55,029 nucleotides of DNA, from the NCBI GenBank assembly GCA_017429695.1, contig JAFROK010000038.1, positions 1 through 55,029 of the forward strand, written 5' to 3'. Below the pieces are notes generated by a model. The model was not told the DNA's origin. It saw only the letters and a list, made by a program, of their open reading frames with translations, and made no database searches. The translations under genes and the position numbers were made by a program. This DNA comes from Clostridia bacterium (lineage in GTDB: Bacteria > Bacillota > Clostridia > Christensenellales > Aristaeellaceae). Below are positions 33,454-42,104 of this stretch, one piece after another; the stretch's first letter is position 1; every line of letters begins with the position of its first letter.

Positions 33454-35184
33454 ATGCGGCGGTTATTGTGTGTATTGTTATCGGCTGTGATGCTGACCGG
33501 GGTGCTGCTGATCGCCCTGGCGGAGGAAGAGGAAGACGATTCCGTAATCATCCCGGTGGATATTGAGGAACCGGCGGAGGCTGAAACGGAATCGCAGCCT
33601 GCGAGGGAATTAAAGCAGGGTGACAGCGGGGACGATGTGCTGTTCCTGCAGACGCGGCTGAAATACCTGAAATACTATAACGGTGAACTGAGCGGAAATT
33701 ACGGAAAGGGAACCAAGGAAGCCGTCAGTTCCTTCCAGAAGGATTTTGACCTGGAAGCCACCGGCGAGGCTGATCTGCAGACACAGATGGTGATCTATAC
33801 GACGAATTACCGCCCGCTGAAATACGGCGCCACCGGGGACGATGTACGGGAACTGCAGACCCAGCTGGCCAACCTGGGATATTACAAAGCCCAGATCAAG
33901 GGAAACTACCTGGAAGCAACGCAGAAGGCTGTGGAGGTTTTCCAACAGAACAACAGCCTGAAGGTGACCGGCATCGCGGATCCAGACACCCAGGAGGTGC
34001 TTTTTTCCGGAAGGGCTATCGGACGGTACGACGACGATGCTCCGACATCTTCTCCTGTGCCCAATCTTGACTATTACCTGGTGGACGAGGACGAGCGCAG
34101 CGTTGTGATGCCGGAGGAACCGGTGACGTTTACCAAGAAACTGAAAAACGGCGCGACCGGGCCGGAAGTCAAGGAACTGCAGCAGCGCCTGTTTGAACTG
34201 GGATACCTGGACGAAAGCAAAGTCAGCGGCAATTTCCTGAAGTATACCACCCGGGCCGTGAAGCTTTTCCAGACGCAGAACGGCCTGCCGTCCAACGGGA
34301 TTGTGGACGAGGAAACGTGGAACCTGATTTTCAATACCGCGCGGGTGGTGCTGCCGGACATGACGCCCAAACCCACACCGACGCCGACCCCGGTTCCGTT
34401 CTATATCTTTGTGGATGTGCGGAATCAGATCACATCGGTATACGGGCGGGATGAATACGGCGAGTATACGGTGCCCGTACGTCAGATGCTGTGCTCCACC
34501 GGCAAGGAAGGCACGGACAGCGATCCCGGCGACTGGGTGCTGAACGGCCGGAAAGCCAACTGGTGCTATTTCCCGAAATGGGGCGGATATGCCCGGTACT
34601 GGACGCGGATCAACGGCTCCATTGCCTTCCATTCCATTATCTATCGCTCGGTGAGCCTTTCGGACCCGAAGGTGTCCAGCTATAATATGCTGGGCCAGAA
34701 GGCCAGCCACGGCTGTATCCGGCTGACGGTTGCCGACGCCAAATGGATATTTGACAACTGCGGCGAAGGCACGGTTGTTCATATTACGCGGCGAAATGAG
34801 ACAGAAACGGACCAGGAACTGAAGACTGCCCTGAAACTGGCGCCGTGGAGCAAGAGTGCCAACATGCCCGCCGCCACGCCGGAACCGACACCGGAACCGG
34901 AATACCGCAGCGATGTAAAGCCCGAGCTGAACGGCCGCATCCTGAAAGAAAAGAGCAAAGGCGAAGACGTATACTGGCTGCAGCGGCGCCTGAAGGAACT
35001 GGGATATTACAACACCAAGTGTACCGGCCAGATGCTGAACAGGACCGTGGCCGCCCTGAAGGCGTTCCAGAAGGATCACGGCCTGTACCAGAGCGGCACG
35101 GCTGACCAGAAAGTCATTGACGCGCTGTATGAAGCACCGACGCCGACACCGCGGCCGACGCCCACACCCTATATTAGTGAATAG
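33454..35184 (+). CDS. L,D-transpeptidase (YkuD) with peptidoglycan-binding repeats
   Basis: The 576-aa protein has a signal peptide or anchor (LLCVLLSAVMLTGVLLIALA). Three PG_binding_1 modules lie at about 50-110, 125-185 and 230-290 (each with a GDDVLFLQTRLKYLKYYNG-like start). A Pro/Thr linker leads into a YkuD domain (about 315-450) with HSIIY and SHGCIRL (catalytic Cys421). A fourth PG-binding module follows another PEPTPEPE linker. It would form 3-3 crosslinks in the wall or attach surface proteins. It starts 33 bp after the SdrD-B gene, so it might act on it, and a 10-bp-stem terminator follows. Confidence 0.9.
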   Translation: MRRLLCVLLSAVMLTGVLLIALAEEEEDDSVIIPVDIEEPAEAETESQPARELKQGDSGDDVLFLQTRLKYLKYYNGELSGNYGKGTKEAVSSFQKDFDLEATGEADLQTQMVIYTTNYRPLKYGATGDDVRELQTQLANLGYYKAQIKGNYLEATQKAVEVFQQNNSLKVTGIADPDTQEVLFSGRAIGRYDDDAPTSSPVPNLDYYLVDEDERSVVMPEEPVTFTKKLKNGATGPEVKELQQRLFELGYLDESKVSGNFLKYTTRAVKLFQTQNGLPSNGIVDEETWNLIFNTARVVLPDMTPKPTPTPTPVPFYIFVDVRNQITSVYGRDEYGEYTVPVRQMLCSTGKEGTDSDPGDWVLNGRKANWCYFPKWGGYARYWTRINGSIAFHSIIYRSVSLSDPKVSSYNMLGQKASHGCIRLTVADAKWIFDNCGEGTVVHITRRNETETDQELKTALKLAPWSKSANMPAATPEPTPEPEYRSDVKPELNGRILKEKSKGEDVYWLQRRLKELGYYNTKCTGQMLNRTVAALKAFQKDHGLYQSGTADQKVIDALYEAPTPTPRPTPTPYISE

Positions 35185-35207
35185 TTTTCAGTTGACAGAT
35201 ATGGAAC

Positions 35208-35231
35208 GGCGTCCGGATTATTCCGGACGCC
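35208..35231. terminator. Strong hairpin terminating between convergent genes
   Basis: GGCGTCCGGA and its exact complement form a 10-bp stem around TTAT between the L,D-transpeptidase (plus) and trpS (minus). T runs are short, but its place 24 bp past each gene end suits bidirectional termination. Confidence 0.6.
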
Positions 35232-35253
35232 GGTTATGGTTTATTGAATTTTT

Positions 35254-36264
35254 TTACAGGGAACGGGGGGCAAAGCCGATCTTTTTCTGTACTTTGCGGA
35301 GGGTTCTGGAGGCCAGATAGGCAGCACGCTCCGCATTGCCGTTCAGGACTTTCAGCAGGTATTCCTTATCTGCAATGATCCGCTTGAATTCCGCCTGCAG
35401 GGGCTCCAGCGCGGCGATGACGCAGTCAGCGGTGCGGGCTTTCAGCGCGCCGTATCCCTGGCCGTCCAGGGAGGCTGCGACCGCTTCGGGCGTTTCATCC
35501 GTCAGGGCGGAAATGATGCTTAGCAGGTTGCTGACGCCGGGCTTGTTTTCCGGGTCATAGCGGATTTCGGTTTCTGAATCGGTGACAGCGCGTTTGATTT
35601 TGCGGCGGATTGTATCAGCGTCATCCAGCAGGGAAACGTAAGTATCCTCCGGATCGCTCTTGCTCATTTTGCGCTCCGGGTCCTGCAGGCTCATGACCCG
35701 GCCGCCGGTTTTGGTGATCAGCGGTTCCGGCACGGTGAAAACATCGCCGTATACGCCGTTGAAGCGCTGGGCGATATCCCGGGAAAGCTCCAGGTGCTGT
35801 TTCTGGTCTGCGCCGACCGGGACGAAGGACGTCTGGTACAGCAGGATATCCGCGGCCATCAGGACCGGATAGGTGAACAGGCCGGCATTGATGTTATCCG
35901 CATGTTTGGCGGACTTGTCCTTGAACTGGGTCATGCGGTTCAGCTCGCCCATGTAGGTGAAGCAGTTCAGCACCCAGGCCAGTTCGGCATGGGCGCTGAC
36001 ATGGCTCTGGCAGTAGATGATACTTTTCTCGGGATCGATGCCGCTGGCCAGGTAGAGCGCGGCCAGCTCCAGGCAGCGGCGTCGCAGGTCCGCCGGATTC
36101 TGCCGGACAGTGATGGCATGCTCGTCCACAATACAATAGATACAGTCGTACTGATCCTGCAGGTCGGCAAAGCGGCGAAGCGCGCCGATATAGTTTCCGA
36201 TCGTCAGCACGCCGCTGGGCTGAATACCGGAGAAAATCACTTTTTTACGGGCCTGTTCTTCCAT
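35254..36264 (-). CDS. trpS: Tryptophan-tRNA ligase
   Basis: The 336-aa class I synthetase charges tRNA-Trp. Motifs: [13 protein letters not shown] (HIGH-equivalent, about 16-29), [25 protein letters not shown], and [11 protein letters not shown] with KMSKS at 199-203. Length is normal. The start at ATG 36264 has AAGGAG upstream on the minus strand and a near-consensus promoter at 36298-36326. The leader is too short for a T-box, so tryptophan control by that route is not evident. Confidence 0.97.
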   Translation of the reverse strand: MEEQARKKVIFSGIQPSGVLTIGNYIGALRRFADLQDQYDCIYCIVDEHAITVRQNPADLRRRCLELAALYLASGIDPEKSIIYCQSHVSAHAELAWVLNCFTYMGELNRMTQFKDKSAKHADNINAGLFTYPVLMAADILLYQTSFVPVGADQKQHLELSRDIAQRFNGVYGDVFTVPEPLITKTGGRVMSLQDPERKMSKSDPEDTYVSLLDDADTIRRKIKRAVTDSETEIRYDPENKPGVSNLLSIISALTDETPEAVAASLDGQGYGALKARTADCVIAALEPLQAEFKRIIADKEYLLKVLNGNAERAAYLASRTLRKVQKKIGFAPRSL

Positions 36265-36297
36265 GGCAAAAACTCCTTCATGATCAAATATGCGCCT

Positions 36298-36326
36298 ATT
36301 ATACCCTGTGAAACGCGGATAGGCAA
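36298..36326 (-). promoter_or_regulatory. Predicted trpS promoter
   Basis: On the minus strand TTGCCT (36326-36321), a 17-bp spacer and a perfect TATAAT (36303-36298) lie 34 bp before the trpS ATG. Confidence 0.7.
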
Positions 36327-36356
36327 GGGCGGAGATTTTTTATTTTGTTTTCAGTA

Positions 36357-36385
36357 TTGACTTTTACAGACGGGGGTGGTATTGT
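36357..36385 (+). promoter_or_regulatory. Predicted promoter of the pot operon regulator
   Basis: TTGACT (36357-36362), 17 bp, TATTGT (36380-36385). Downstream GTTTAGTGTTAA and GTGTTTAGAATTAC look like partial repeats (GTTTAG at two places) that could be an operator for the encoded XRE-cupin protein. Confidence 0.5.
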
Positions 36386-36464
36386 TGCAAAAGTTTAGTG
36401 TTAATGGATTCCGTGTTTAGAATTACACGTACATCCGGCAGGAAGGAGAGACGGGTAACAGGCC

Positions 36465-37022
36465 ATGGATGCGGAAACGGTTATGACGCAGGTGGGGACC
36501 CGGCTCCGGGACCTGCGCAAGCAGAACGGACTGACCCAGCAGGAGCTGGCAGACCGGGCGGAACTGACAAAGGGCTTTATTTCCCAGCTGGAGCAAGGGC
36601 AGGTCACCCCGTCCCTGGTTACATTGCTGGACCTGATCGAATGCCTGGGTACCACACCGTCCGATTTTTTCAAGTCCAACGGTGCGGAAAAAATCGTGTA
36701 TGGTGAAAAAGACTATTTTGAAAAGATTGACGAGGAAGGCAACAAGACCGAATGGCTGGTGCCTTCTGCCCAGAGCAACCAGATGGAACCTGTGCTGGTC
36801 ACTATCCAGCCGCACGCCGCACTGCCCCAGGACGATCCCCATAACGGGGAGGAATTCGGCTATGTGCTGAGCGGGCGGATCGCCCTTTACCGGCAGGAGA
36901 CCAGGTATGATATCCGGGCCGGGGAAAGCTTCTATTATGAAGCAGACAGGCCGCACCGGATCGAAAATCCGGGCAGCCGGCCGGCCAGGCTGGTATGGGT
37001 CAGCACACCGCCGAGCTTTTAA
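36465..37022 (+). CDS. XRE-type HTH + cupin regulator of polyamine uptake (PuuR-like)
   Basis: The 185-aa protein has an N-terminal HTH (about 10-65: GTRLRDLRKQNGLTQQELADRAELTKGFISQLEQGQ). The C-terminal cupin (about 110-182) has HNGEEFGYVLSGRIALYRQETRYDIRAGESFYYEADRPHR. This is the standard layout of the repressor that precedes potABCD in many Bacillota. The cupin probably senses polyamine. It lies 62 bp before potA and probably regulates the operon, including itself. Assignment to the architecture is firm; ligand is inferred from context. Confidence 0.88.
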   Translation: MDAETVMTQVGTRLRDLRKQNGLTQQELADRAELTKGFISQLEQGQVTPSLVTLLDLIECLGTTPSDFFKSNGAEKIVYGEKDYFEKIDEEGNKTEWLVPSAQSNQMEPVLVTIQPHAALPQDDPHNGEEFGYVLSGRIALYRQETRYDIRAGESFYYEADRPHRIENPGSRPARLVWVSTPPSF

Positions 37023-37084
37023 GCAATCCGCACCCCGAAAAGGGTGATGATATACAATCAACTACAAGATGAGGAGCTTCAGCC

Positions 37085-38530
37085 ATGCAGAACAATGAAA
37101 ACATCATCGAGCTCAAGCATATTTCCAGGACCTTTGAAGACGGCTTTAAGGCCGTTGAAGATTTCAACCTGGAAGTCAGGCGGGGAGAATTTGTGACCTT
37201 CCTCGGGCCCTCCGGCTGTGGGAAGACCACCACGCTGCGGATGATCGCAGGCTTTGATATGCCCACGGAAGGAGATATTCTCCTGAACGGACGGGATATT
37301 TCCAAGCTGCCGCCGAATGAACGGCCGATCAATACCGTGTTCCAGCGTTATGCCCTGTTTCCTCATATGAATATTTTTGAGAACATCGCTTTCGGCCTGA
37401 AGCTGAAGAAGATGCCGAAGGACGAAATCCGCAAAAAGGTGAAAAAGGTGCTGGAACTGGTGGACCTGGAAGGCTTTGAAAAGCGTTCCGTTTCCACGCT
37501 TTCCGGCGGACAGCAGCAGCGCGTGGCGATTGCCCGCGCCCTGGTGAATGAGCCTGAAATCCTGCTGCTGGATGAACCGCTGGGCGCGCTGGACCTGAAG
37601 ATGCGCAAGGAAATGCAGATCGAACTGAAGGCGATGCATGATGAACTGGGTATTACCTTCATTTATGTGACGCACGACCAGGAAGAAGCCCTGACCATGA
37701 GCGATAAGATTGTGGTTATGTCCGAGGGCAAAATCCAGCAGATCGGCACGCCGGAAGATATCTACAACGAGCCGCAGAATGCGTTTGTTGCGGACTTTAT
37801 CGGCGAGAGCAACATCTTCAACGGCATTATGACCGGCAGCATGAAAGCCCGTTTTGCCGGCGGCCAGTTCCAGTGCGTGGACGACGTGCCGGAAGGCACA
37901 CAGATTACCGCGGTGGTTCGCCCGGAAGATATTGAGATTACGGATCCCGCTGAGGGACAGATCCGCGGCAAGGTGATTTCCGTCATTTTCAAGGGCATCC
38001 ATTATGAAATTACGGTACAGTCCGGTCGGTATGAAGTGGTGATCCAGAGCACAAAGTCCGCAGCGGTGGGGGATACCGTCGGCATGAAGGTGGCGCCGGA
38101 CGGTATCCATATCATGATCGCCGAGGACCATACGAACGTGTTCCCGGTTGATATGAACCGGAACCACCGGCTGGAGTTCAACGGAACCGAGCTGGATACC
38201 AGCCTGACGCAGCTGATCAAGGGCAGCCGGCGGAACGAGAACCATGAACTGCTGGATGAAAACGGCGAAGTGATCGATCCGGAAAAGATCCATATTTCCG
38301 CCGCCATCGAACCGCAGGATATCCGCATGACAGATGACGTGGACGATGAACAGGTGCTGATTGAAGGGGTGATCAGCAACCTGATTTACAAGGGCGACCA
38401 TTACAGCTACGTGATCAACACAGAACTGGGGCAGGACTTCATCGTCGATGATGAATACCTGTGGAACATGGAAGACCGGGTCGGCCTGATCCTGCCCATC
38501 GACAAAATGCGCTTTATTGTCAAAAAGTAA
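37085..38530 (+). CDS. potA: Spermidine/putrescine ABC importer ATPase, long form
   Basis: The 481-aa ATPase has Walker A GPSGCGKTT, Q-loop NTVFQRYALFPHM, signature LSGGQQQRVAIARAL, Walker B LLLLDEPLGALD and HDQEEALTMSD. E. coli PotA is ~378 aa. The extra ~100 residues are C-terminal: after a first TOBE half (EDIEITDPAEGQIRGKVISVIFKG) comes an insert with HTNVFPVDMNRNHRLEFNGTELD and NENHELLDENGEVIDPEKIH. A second TOBE-like half follows (PQDIRMTDD through LIYKGDHYSY). A TOBE insertion or duplication could add regulation. It starts the potABCD set. Confidence 0.93.
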   Translation: MQNNENIIELKHISRTFEDGFKAVEDFNLEVRRGEFVTFLGPSGCGKTTTLRMIAGFDMPTEGDILLNGRDISKLPPNERPINTVFQRYALFPHMNIFENIAFGLKLKKMPKDEIRKKVKKVLELVDLEGFEKRSVSTLSGGQQQRVAIARALVNEPEILLLDEPLGALDLKMRKEMQIELKAMHDELGITFIYVTHDQEEALTMSDKIVVMSEGKIQQIGTPEDIYNEPQNAFVADFIGESNIFNGIMTGSMKARFAGGQFQCVDDVPEGTQITAVVRPEDIEITDPAEGQIRGKVISVIFKGIHYEITVQSGRYEVVIQSTKSAAVGDTVGMKVAPDGIHIMIAEDHTNVFPVDMNRNHRLEFNGTELDTSLTQLIKGSRRNENHELLDENGEVIDPEKIHISAAIEPQDIRMTDDVDDEQVLIEGVISNLIYKGDHYSYVINTELGQDFIVDDEYLWNMEDRVGLILPIDKMRFIVKK

Positions 38531-38542
38531 GGAGGCGGCCCG

Positions 38543-39331
38543 ATGAAGTTTTCCAGAAAGACGCTGGGAATTCCCTATGCGGTGTTCCTGCTGCTCTTTG
38601 TCGTTGCGCCGCTTGTAGTGCTGTTCTATTACGCATTTACTAACGGCACGGGAGAGTTTTCGCTGAAGAACCTGACGGATTTCTTTTCGGATCCGAACAC
38701 CCTGGGTACGCTGTTCTACAGCCTGCTGCTTGCGATGACCACCACGCTGGTGTGCCTGCTGATTGCCTATCCGGTGGCCTATATCCTGGCAACGAGCAAA
38801 ATGAAGTCCAAGCCGGTCATCATCATGATTTTTGTGATGCCGATGTGGATCAACTTCTCCCTGCGCATTACGGCGCTGAAGGAAATCCTGACGCTGATTG
38901 AAGGCAACCTGGCGTTTTATCCGTTCCTGAATTCGGTAATCGGTATGACGTACGACTTCCTGCCGTTCATGATCCTCCCGATCTACAACACGATCGTCAA
39001 GCTGGACGGATCGCTGACGGAAGCGGCCCGGGACCTTGGCGCCAATGAACGGCGGGCCTTCATGCGGGTGACGCTGCCCCTGTCCATGCCCGGAATTATC
39101 AGCGGCATTTCGATGGTATTCCTGCCGGCCATGACCAACTACGTCGTGCTTGACATGCTGAACAACAGCACGTTTATCATGGGCAGCCTGATCGGCAGCT
39201 ACTTCTCCGCCCACAACTGGCACAACGGATCCATGATCGCGCTGGTGCTGCTGGGGATTATCTGTGTGTTCACGCTGCTGACAGACCGCGGCGATGAAAA
39301 AGATGCCCGGACGGGAGGTGCGCTGCTGTGA
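38543..39331 (+). CDS. potB: Spermidine/putrescine ABC importer permease PotB
   Basis: The 262-aa permease has six membrane segments, starting YAVFLLLFVVAPLVVLFYYAF. The EAA loop (LTEAARDLGANERRAFMRVTLPLSMPGI) that docks on PotA is intact. It is 12 bp after potA with AGGAGG and overlaps potC by four bases. The C-terminal tail (TDRGDEKDARTGGALL) is short. Family length is usual. Confidence 0.93.
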   Translation: MKFSRKTLGIPYAVFLLLFVVAPLVVLFYYAFTNGTGEFSLKNLTDFFSDPNTLGTLFYSLLLAMTTTLVCLLIAYPVAYILATSKMKSKPVIIMIFVMPMWINFSLRITALKEILTLIEGNLAFYPFLNSVIGMTYDFLPFMILPIYNTIVKLDGSLTEAARDLGANERRAFMRVTLPLSMPGIISGISMVFLPAMTNYVVLDMLNNSTFIMGSLIGSYFSAHNWHNGSMIALVLLGIICVFTLLTDRGDEKDARTGGALL

Positions 39332-40137
39332 GAAAAATCATACGCTGCCTGGTGCCCTGCCTGGTACTGCTTTTCCTGTATGTGCCGATCCTGATCCTGG
39401 CTGTTTACAGCTTTACGGAATCCACCCAGATCGGCGACATCAAAGCGTTTACCCTGAAGAATTATGTGACCCTGTTTACACGGGAGGATCTCCGAAGCAT
39501 GATCGTCGGAACGGTGCTGCTGGCGCTGGGATCCGCTGTGCTGGCCACACTGCTCGGTACGCTGGGCGCCATCGGATCCTTCTATTCCAAAAAACGGATT
39601 TCTTCCGCAATGGCGACCGTGAACCAGATTCCGGTCATCAATGCCGATGTGGTGACGGGCTTCTCTCTGTGCATCCTGCTGGTGGTTGTTTTCGGCATCG
39701 GCAAGGATACCTACATTCCGCTGGTGCTGGGCCATGTGACCCTGTGCGCGCCGTTTGTCTACCTGTCGGTGATTCCGAAGCTGAAGCAGATGGACTCCAG
39801 CCTGTATGAGGCGGCGCTGGACCTCGGCGCGCGTCCGCGGACGGCCCTGCTTCGTGTGGTGATTCCCCAGATCCTGTCCGGCATGATTTCCGGATTCTCC
39901 CTGGCGATCACCCTTTCCCTGGATGACTACTTTATTGCCACCTATACCAAGCCAGCCACCTTCAATACGATCAGCACCTATGTTGTGAATGCGACCAGAG
40001 GCTCCCAGACGGAAGTCAAGACCGCCCTGTGGGCACTGTCCACCGTGATTTTCGTGCTGGTGATCCTGATCGTGCTGGTGATGAACCTCAACGCCGGCGC
40101 AGCGGAAAACCGGAACCGGAAGGAGGCAAAGGCATAA
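39328..40137 (+). CDS. potC: Spermidine/putrescine ABC importer permease PotC
   Basis: The 269-aa permease starts at GTG 39328 within the end of potB. Six membrane segments are seen (CLVPCLVLLFLYVPILILAVYSF first). The EAA loop is YEAALDLGARPRTALLRVVIPQILSGM. Motif LDDYFIATYTK is typical of PotC. The start of potD follows directly after the stop, so all three transport genes are coupled. Confidence 0.93.
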   Translation: MRKIIRCLVPCLVLLFLYVPILILAVYSFTESTQIGDIKAFTLKNYVTLFTREDLRSMIVGTVLLALGSAVLATLLGTLGAIGSFYSKKRISSAMATVNQIPVINADVVTGFSLCILLVVVFGIGKDTYIPLVLGHVTLCAPFVYLSVIPKLKQMDSSLYEAALDLGARPRTALLRVVIPQILSGMISGFSLAITLSLDDYFIATYTKPATFNTISTYVVNATRGSQTEVKTALWALSTVIFVLVILIVLVMNLNAGAAENRNRKEAKA

Positions 40138-41868
40138 ATGAAAGCAAAGCATTTGCTGGCCATAGCCCTGACGGCTGCCCTGCTCATGACAGCCTGCTGG
40201 ATTCTGCCTGCTTCTGCCGGCGCCGACGGGGAAGTGGTTCTCCGGGTGTGCAACTGGGAAGAGTATATCGACCTGGGAGACTGGGATGCGGAAGAGGATA
40301 TCATTGATCTGGATATCGACCTGGAAGCACTGGATGAGGATGAAAAAGCGGCCCTGATTGACAACTGGGACGACAGCGAGATCCTGGACGGGGATCAGCG
40401 CATGGTATTCGGCAAGAATCCCATGATTGAGGACTTTGAGGAATGGTACTTCCGGACCACCGGTAAAAAGGTCCGGGTGGAGTATTCCACTTTCGGCACC
40501 AATGAAGACTTGTACAATATGCTCACCATCGGGGACGTTTATGACCTGGTGTGCCCTTCCGACTACATGATCATGAAACTGATGGCGGAAGACCAGCTGG
40601 TCCCCCTTTCCGAATCGTTCAAGGACCAGGAGAAGGAAACCAACTATTACGAACGCGGCCTGTCTCCCTATATCCGGGATATCTTTGATTCGCATCAGAT
40701 CAACGGGGAATCCTGGAGCGACTACGCAGCCGGATATATGTGGGGCGTCACTGGATTCCTGTACAACCCCGATAAGGTTGACGAAGCGGACGCATCCACC
40801 TGGAACCTGCTGGAAAACCGGAAATACAACCGGCTGATTACCATCAAGGACAATGTCCGGGACGCCTGTTTTGCGGCCATCGGCGCTGTAAAATCGGAGA
40901 TGCTGACATCGGAGAAATTCCGCAGCAGGGAAGACTATGCTGCCGCGCTGGAAGCAGAGATGAACGACGTCTCCCCGGACAGCATTGAAAAAGTGCAGGG
41001 CTACCTGCAGAAGGTACGGGAGAACGTATACTCCTTCGAGACGGACTCCGGCAAAGCGGATATCATTACCGGAAAGATCGTGGCCAGCTACCAGTGGTCC
41101 GGCGACGCCGTGTATGCCATGAACGTGGCGGAGGGAGAAGAGGAAGACGACGACGTTGAAGTCAATGACGAAAACAGGAAATACCTGAACTTCTCCGTTC
41201 CGGAAGAAGGCACCAACATTTATTTTGACGGATGGGTCATGCTGAAGTGCGGTATCGGAAACGATACGGAGAAACAGCAGGCTGCGGAAGCGTTTATCAA
41301 TTTTCTTTCCAGGCCGGACAATGCAATCCGTAACATGTACTATATCGGCTATACGTCCGCAATTTCCGGCGGGGATGACGGCCGGATCCTGGCTTATCTC
41401 GACTGGAATTACGGTGCGGAAACCGAAGAGGAAGAAACCGGAACGGAAGACGGCACGGAAGCCGAAACGGCTGAAGCGGAAGCGGAAGAATCCGAAGCCG
41501 CGGAAGCAGAGGAAGACGCCGGTGAAGACGCCGAAGAGGAAGAACCGACGGTTGAATACGACCTGAGCTACTTCTTCCTGGGCATGGGACAGCACAGTGA
41601 TGATTATGTGCTGACAGTGCCGGAATCCCAGCTGAAGAGGCAGTTGTCCGCCCAGTATCCGTCGGAGGAAGTCATTGAACGGGCTTCGATCATGATCTAC
41701 TTTAACGAAGAACAGAACGAACAGATCAACAGGATGTGGACCAATGTCCGCTGCTTCAACATCAACCAGGTGCCGGTCTGGATCTGGATCCTGCTGGCCG
41801 CCCTGATTGTCGGCGGCGTGGCTTTCTGGCTCTGGAGAAGAGCGGTCAGAAACAGGCAGTATGAATAA
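40138..41868 (+). CDS. potD: PotD-like polyamine-binding protein with acidic insert and C-terminal anchor
   Basis: The 576-aa protein is far longer than PotD (~350 aa). The N-terminus is a signal with LLMTAC, a weak lipobox, or alternatively an ASAGA cleavage site. The first binding-domain strand (VVLRVCNWEEYIDLGDWD) is followed by a ~45-residue acidic insertion (about 50-95) before YSTFGTNEDLYNML. Conserved PotD segments are YDLVCPSDYMIMKLM, YMWGVTGFLYNPDKV and KADIITGKIVASYQWSGDAVYAM. Residues ~427-471 are a low-complexity Glu/Ala tract. The C-terminus has a membrane helix (WIWILLAALIVGGVAFWLW) with a basic tail, so the protein is likely tethered at that end. An identity as polyamine receptor rests on the operon. 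Confidence 0.88.
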   Translation: MKAKHLLAIALTAALLMTACWILPASAGADGEVVLRVCNWEEYIDLGDWDAEEDIIDLDIDLEALDEDEKAALIDNWDDSEILDGDQRMVFGKNPMIEDFEEWYFRTTGKKVRVEYSTFGTNEDLYNMLTIGDVYDLVCPSDYMIMKLMAEDQLVPLSESFKDQEKETNYYERGLSPYIRDIFDSHQINGESWSDYAAGYMWGVTGFLYNPDKVDEADASTWNLLENRKYNRLITIKDNVRDACFAAIGAVKSEMLTSEKFRSREDYAAALEAEMNDVSPDSIEKVQGYLQKVRENVYSFETDSGKADIITGKIVASYQWSGDAVYAMNVAEGEEEDDDVEVNDENRKYLNFSVPEEGTNIYFDGWVMLKCGIGNDTEKQQAAEAFINFLSRPDNAIRNMYYIGYTSAISGGDDGRILAYLDWNYGAETEEEETGTEDGTEAETAEAEAEESEAAEAEEDAGEDAEEEEPTVEYDLSYFFLGMGQHSDDYVLTVPESQLKRQLSAQYPSEEVIERASIMIYFNEEQNEQINRMWTNVRCFNINQVPVWIWILLAALIVGGVAFWLWRRAVRNRQYE

Positions 41869-41896
41869 AGCGGTCCGGGACACCTGAACAATCATT

Positions 41897-41939
41897 TCCG
41901 CGATGATCACCATTTTAAGGAATTCATCGCGGATTTTTT
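41897..41939 (+). terminator. Rho-independent terminator of the pot operon
   Basis: TCCGCGATGA (41897-41906) pairs with TCATCGCGGA (41924-41933) across a 17-nt loop and is followed by T6. Clear intrinsic terminator 30 bp past the potD stop. Confidence 0.85.
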
Positions 41940-41949
41940 ATGTTTGTGC

Positions 41950-41978
41950 TTGCATATCGCTTTTGTTTGCGGTATAAA
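41950..41978 (+). promoter_or_regulatory. Predicted promoter of the rhodanese-HTH operon
   Basis: TTGCAT (41950-41955), 17-bp spacer, TATAAA (41973-41978). The remaining ~120 bp before the gene hold a CCTG-AAAA-CAGG hairpin and ACAGAA/TTTCTGT inverted halves that could be an operator for its own HTH domains. Confidence 0.45.
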
Positions 41979-42104
41979 TCATATATACAGGATAAAAGTA
42001 TCGAACAACCCGACAGAAGTATGAAACAAACCTGAAAACAGGATATTTCTGTATCTGGATAATGCCCCGGCCAATTACCGGATATCAGGCGGAAGGGTGA
42101 AACT

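Noticed and set aside
36265-36464. T-box riboswitch upstream of trpS
   Set aside because: The trpS leader from its predicted promoter is only about 30 nt, too short for a T-box, and no T-box core sequence is seen.
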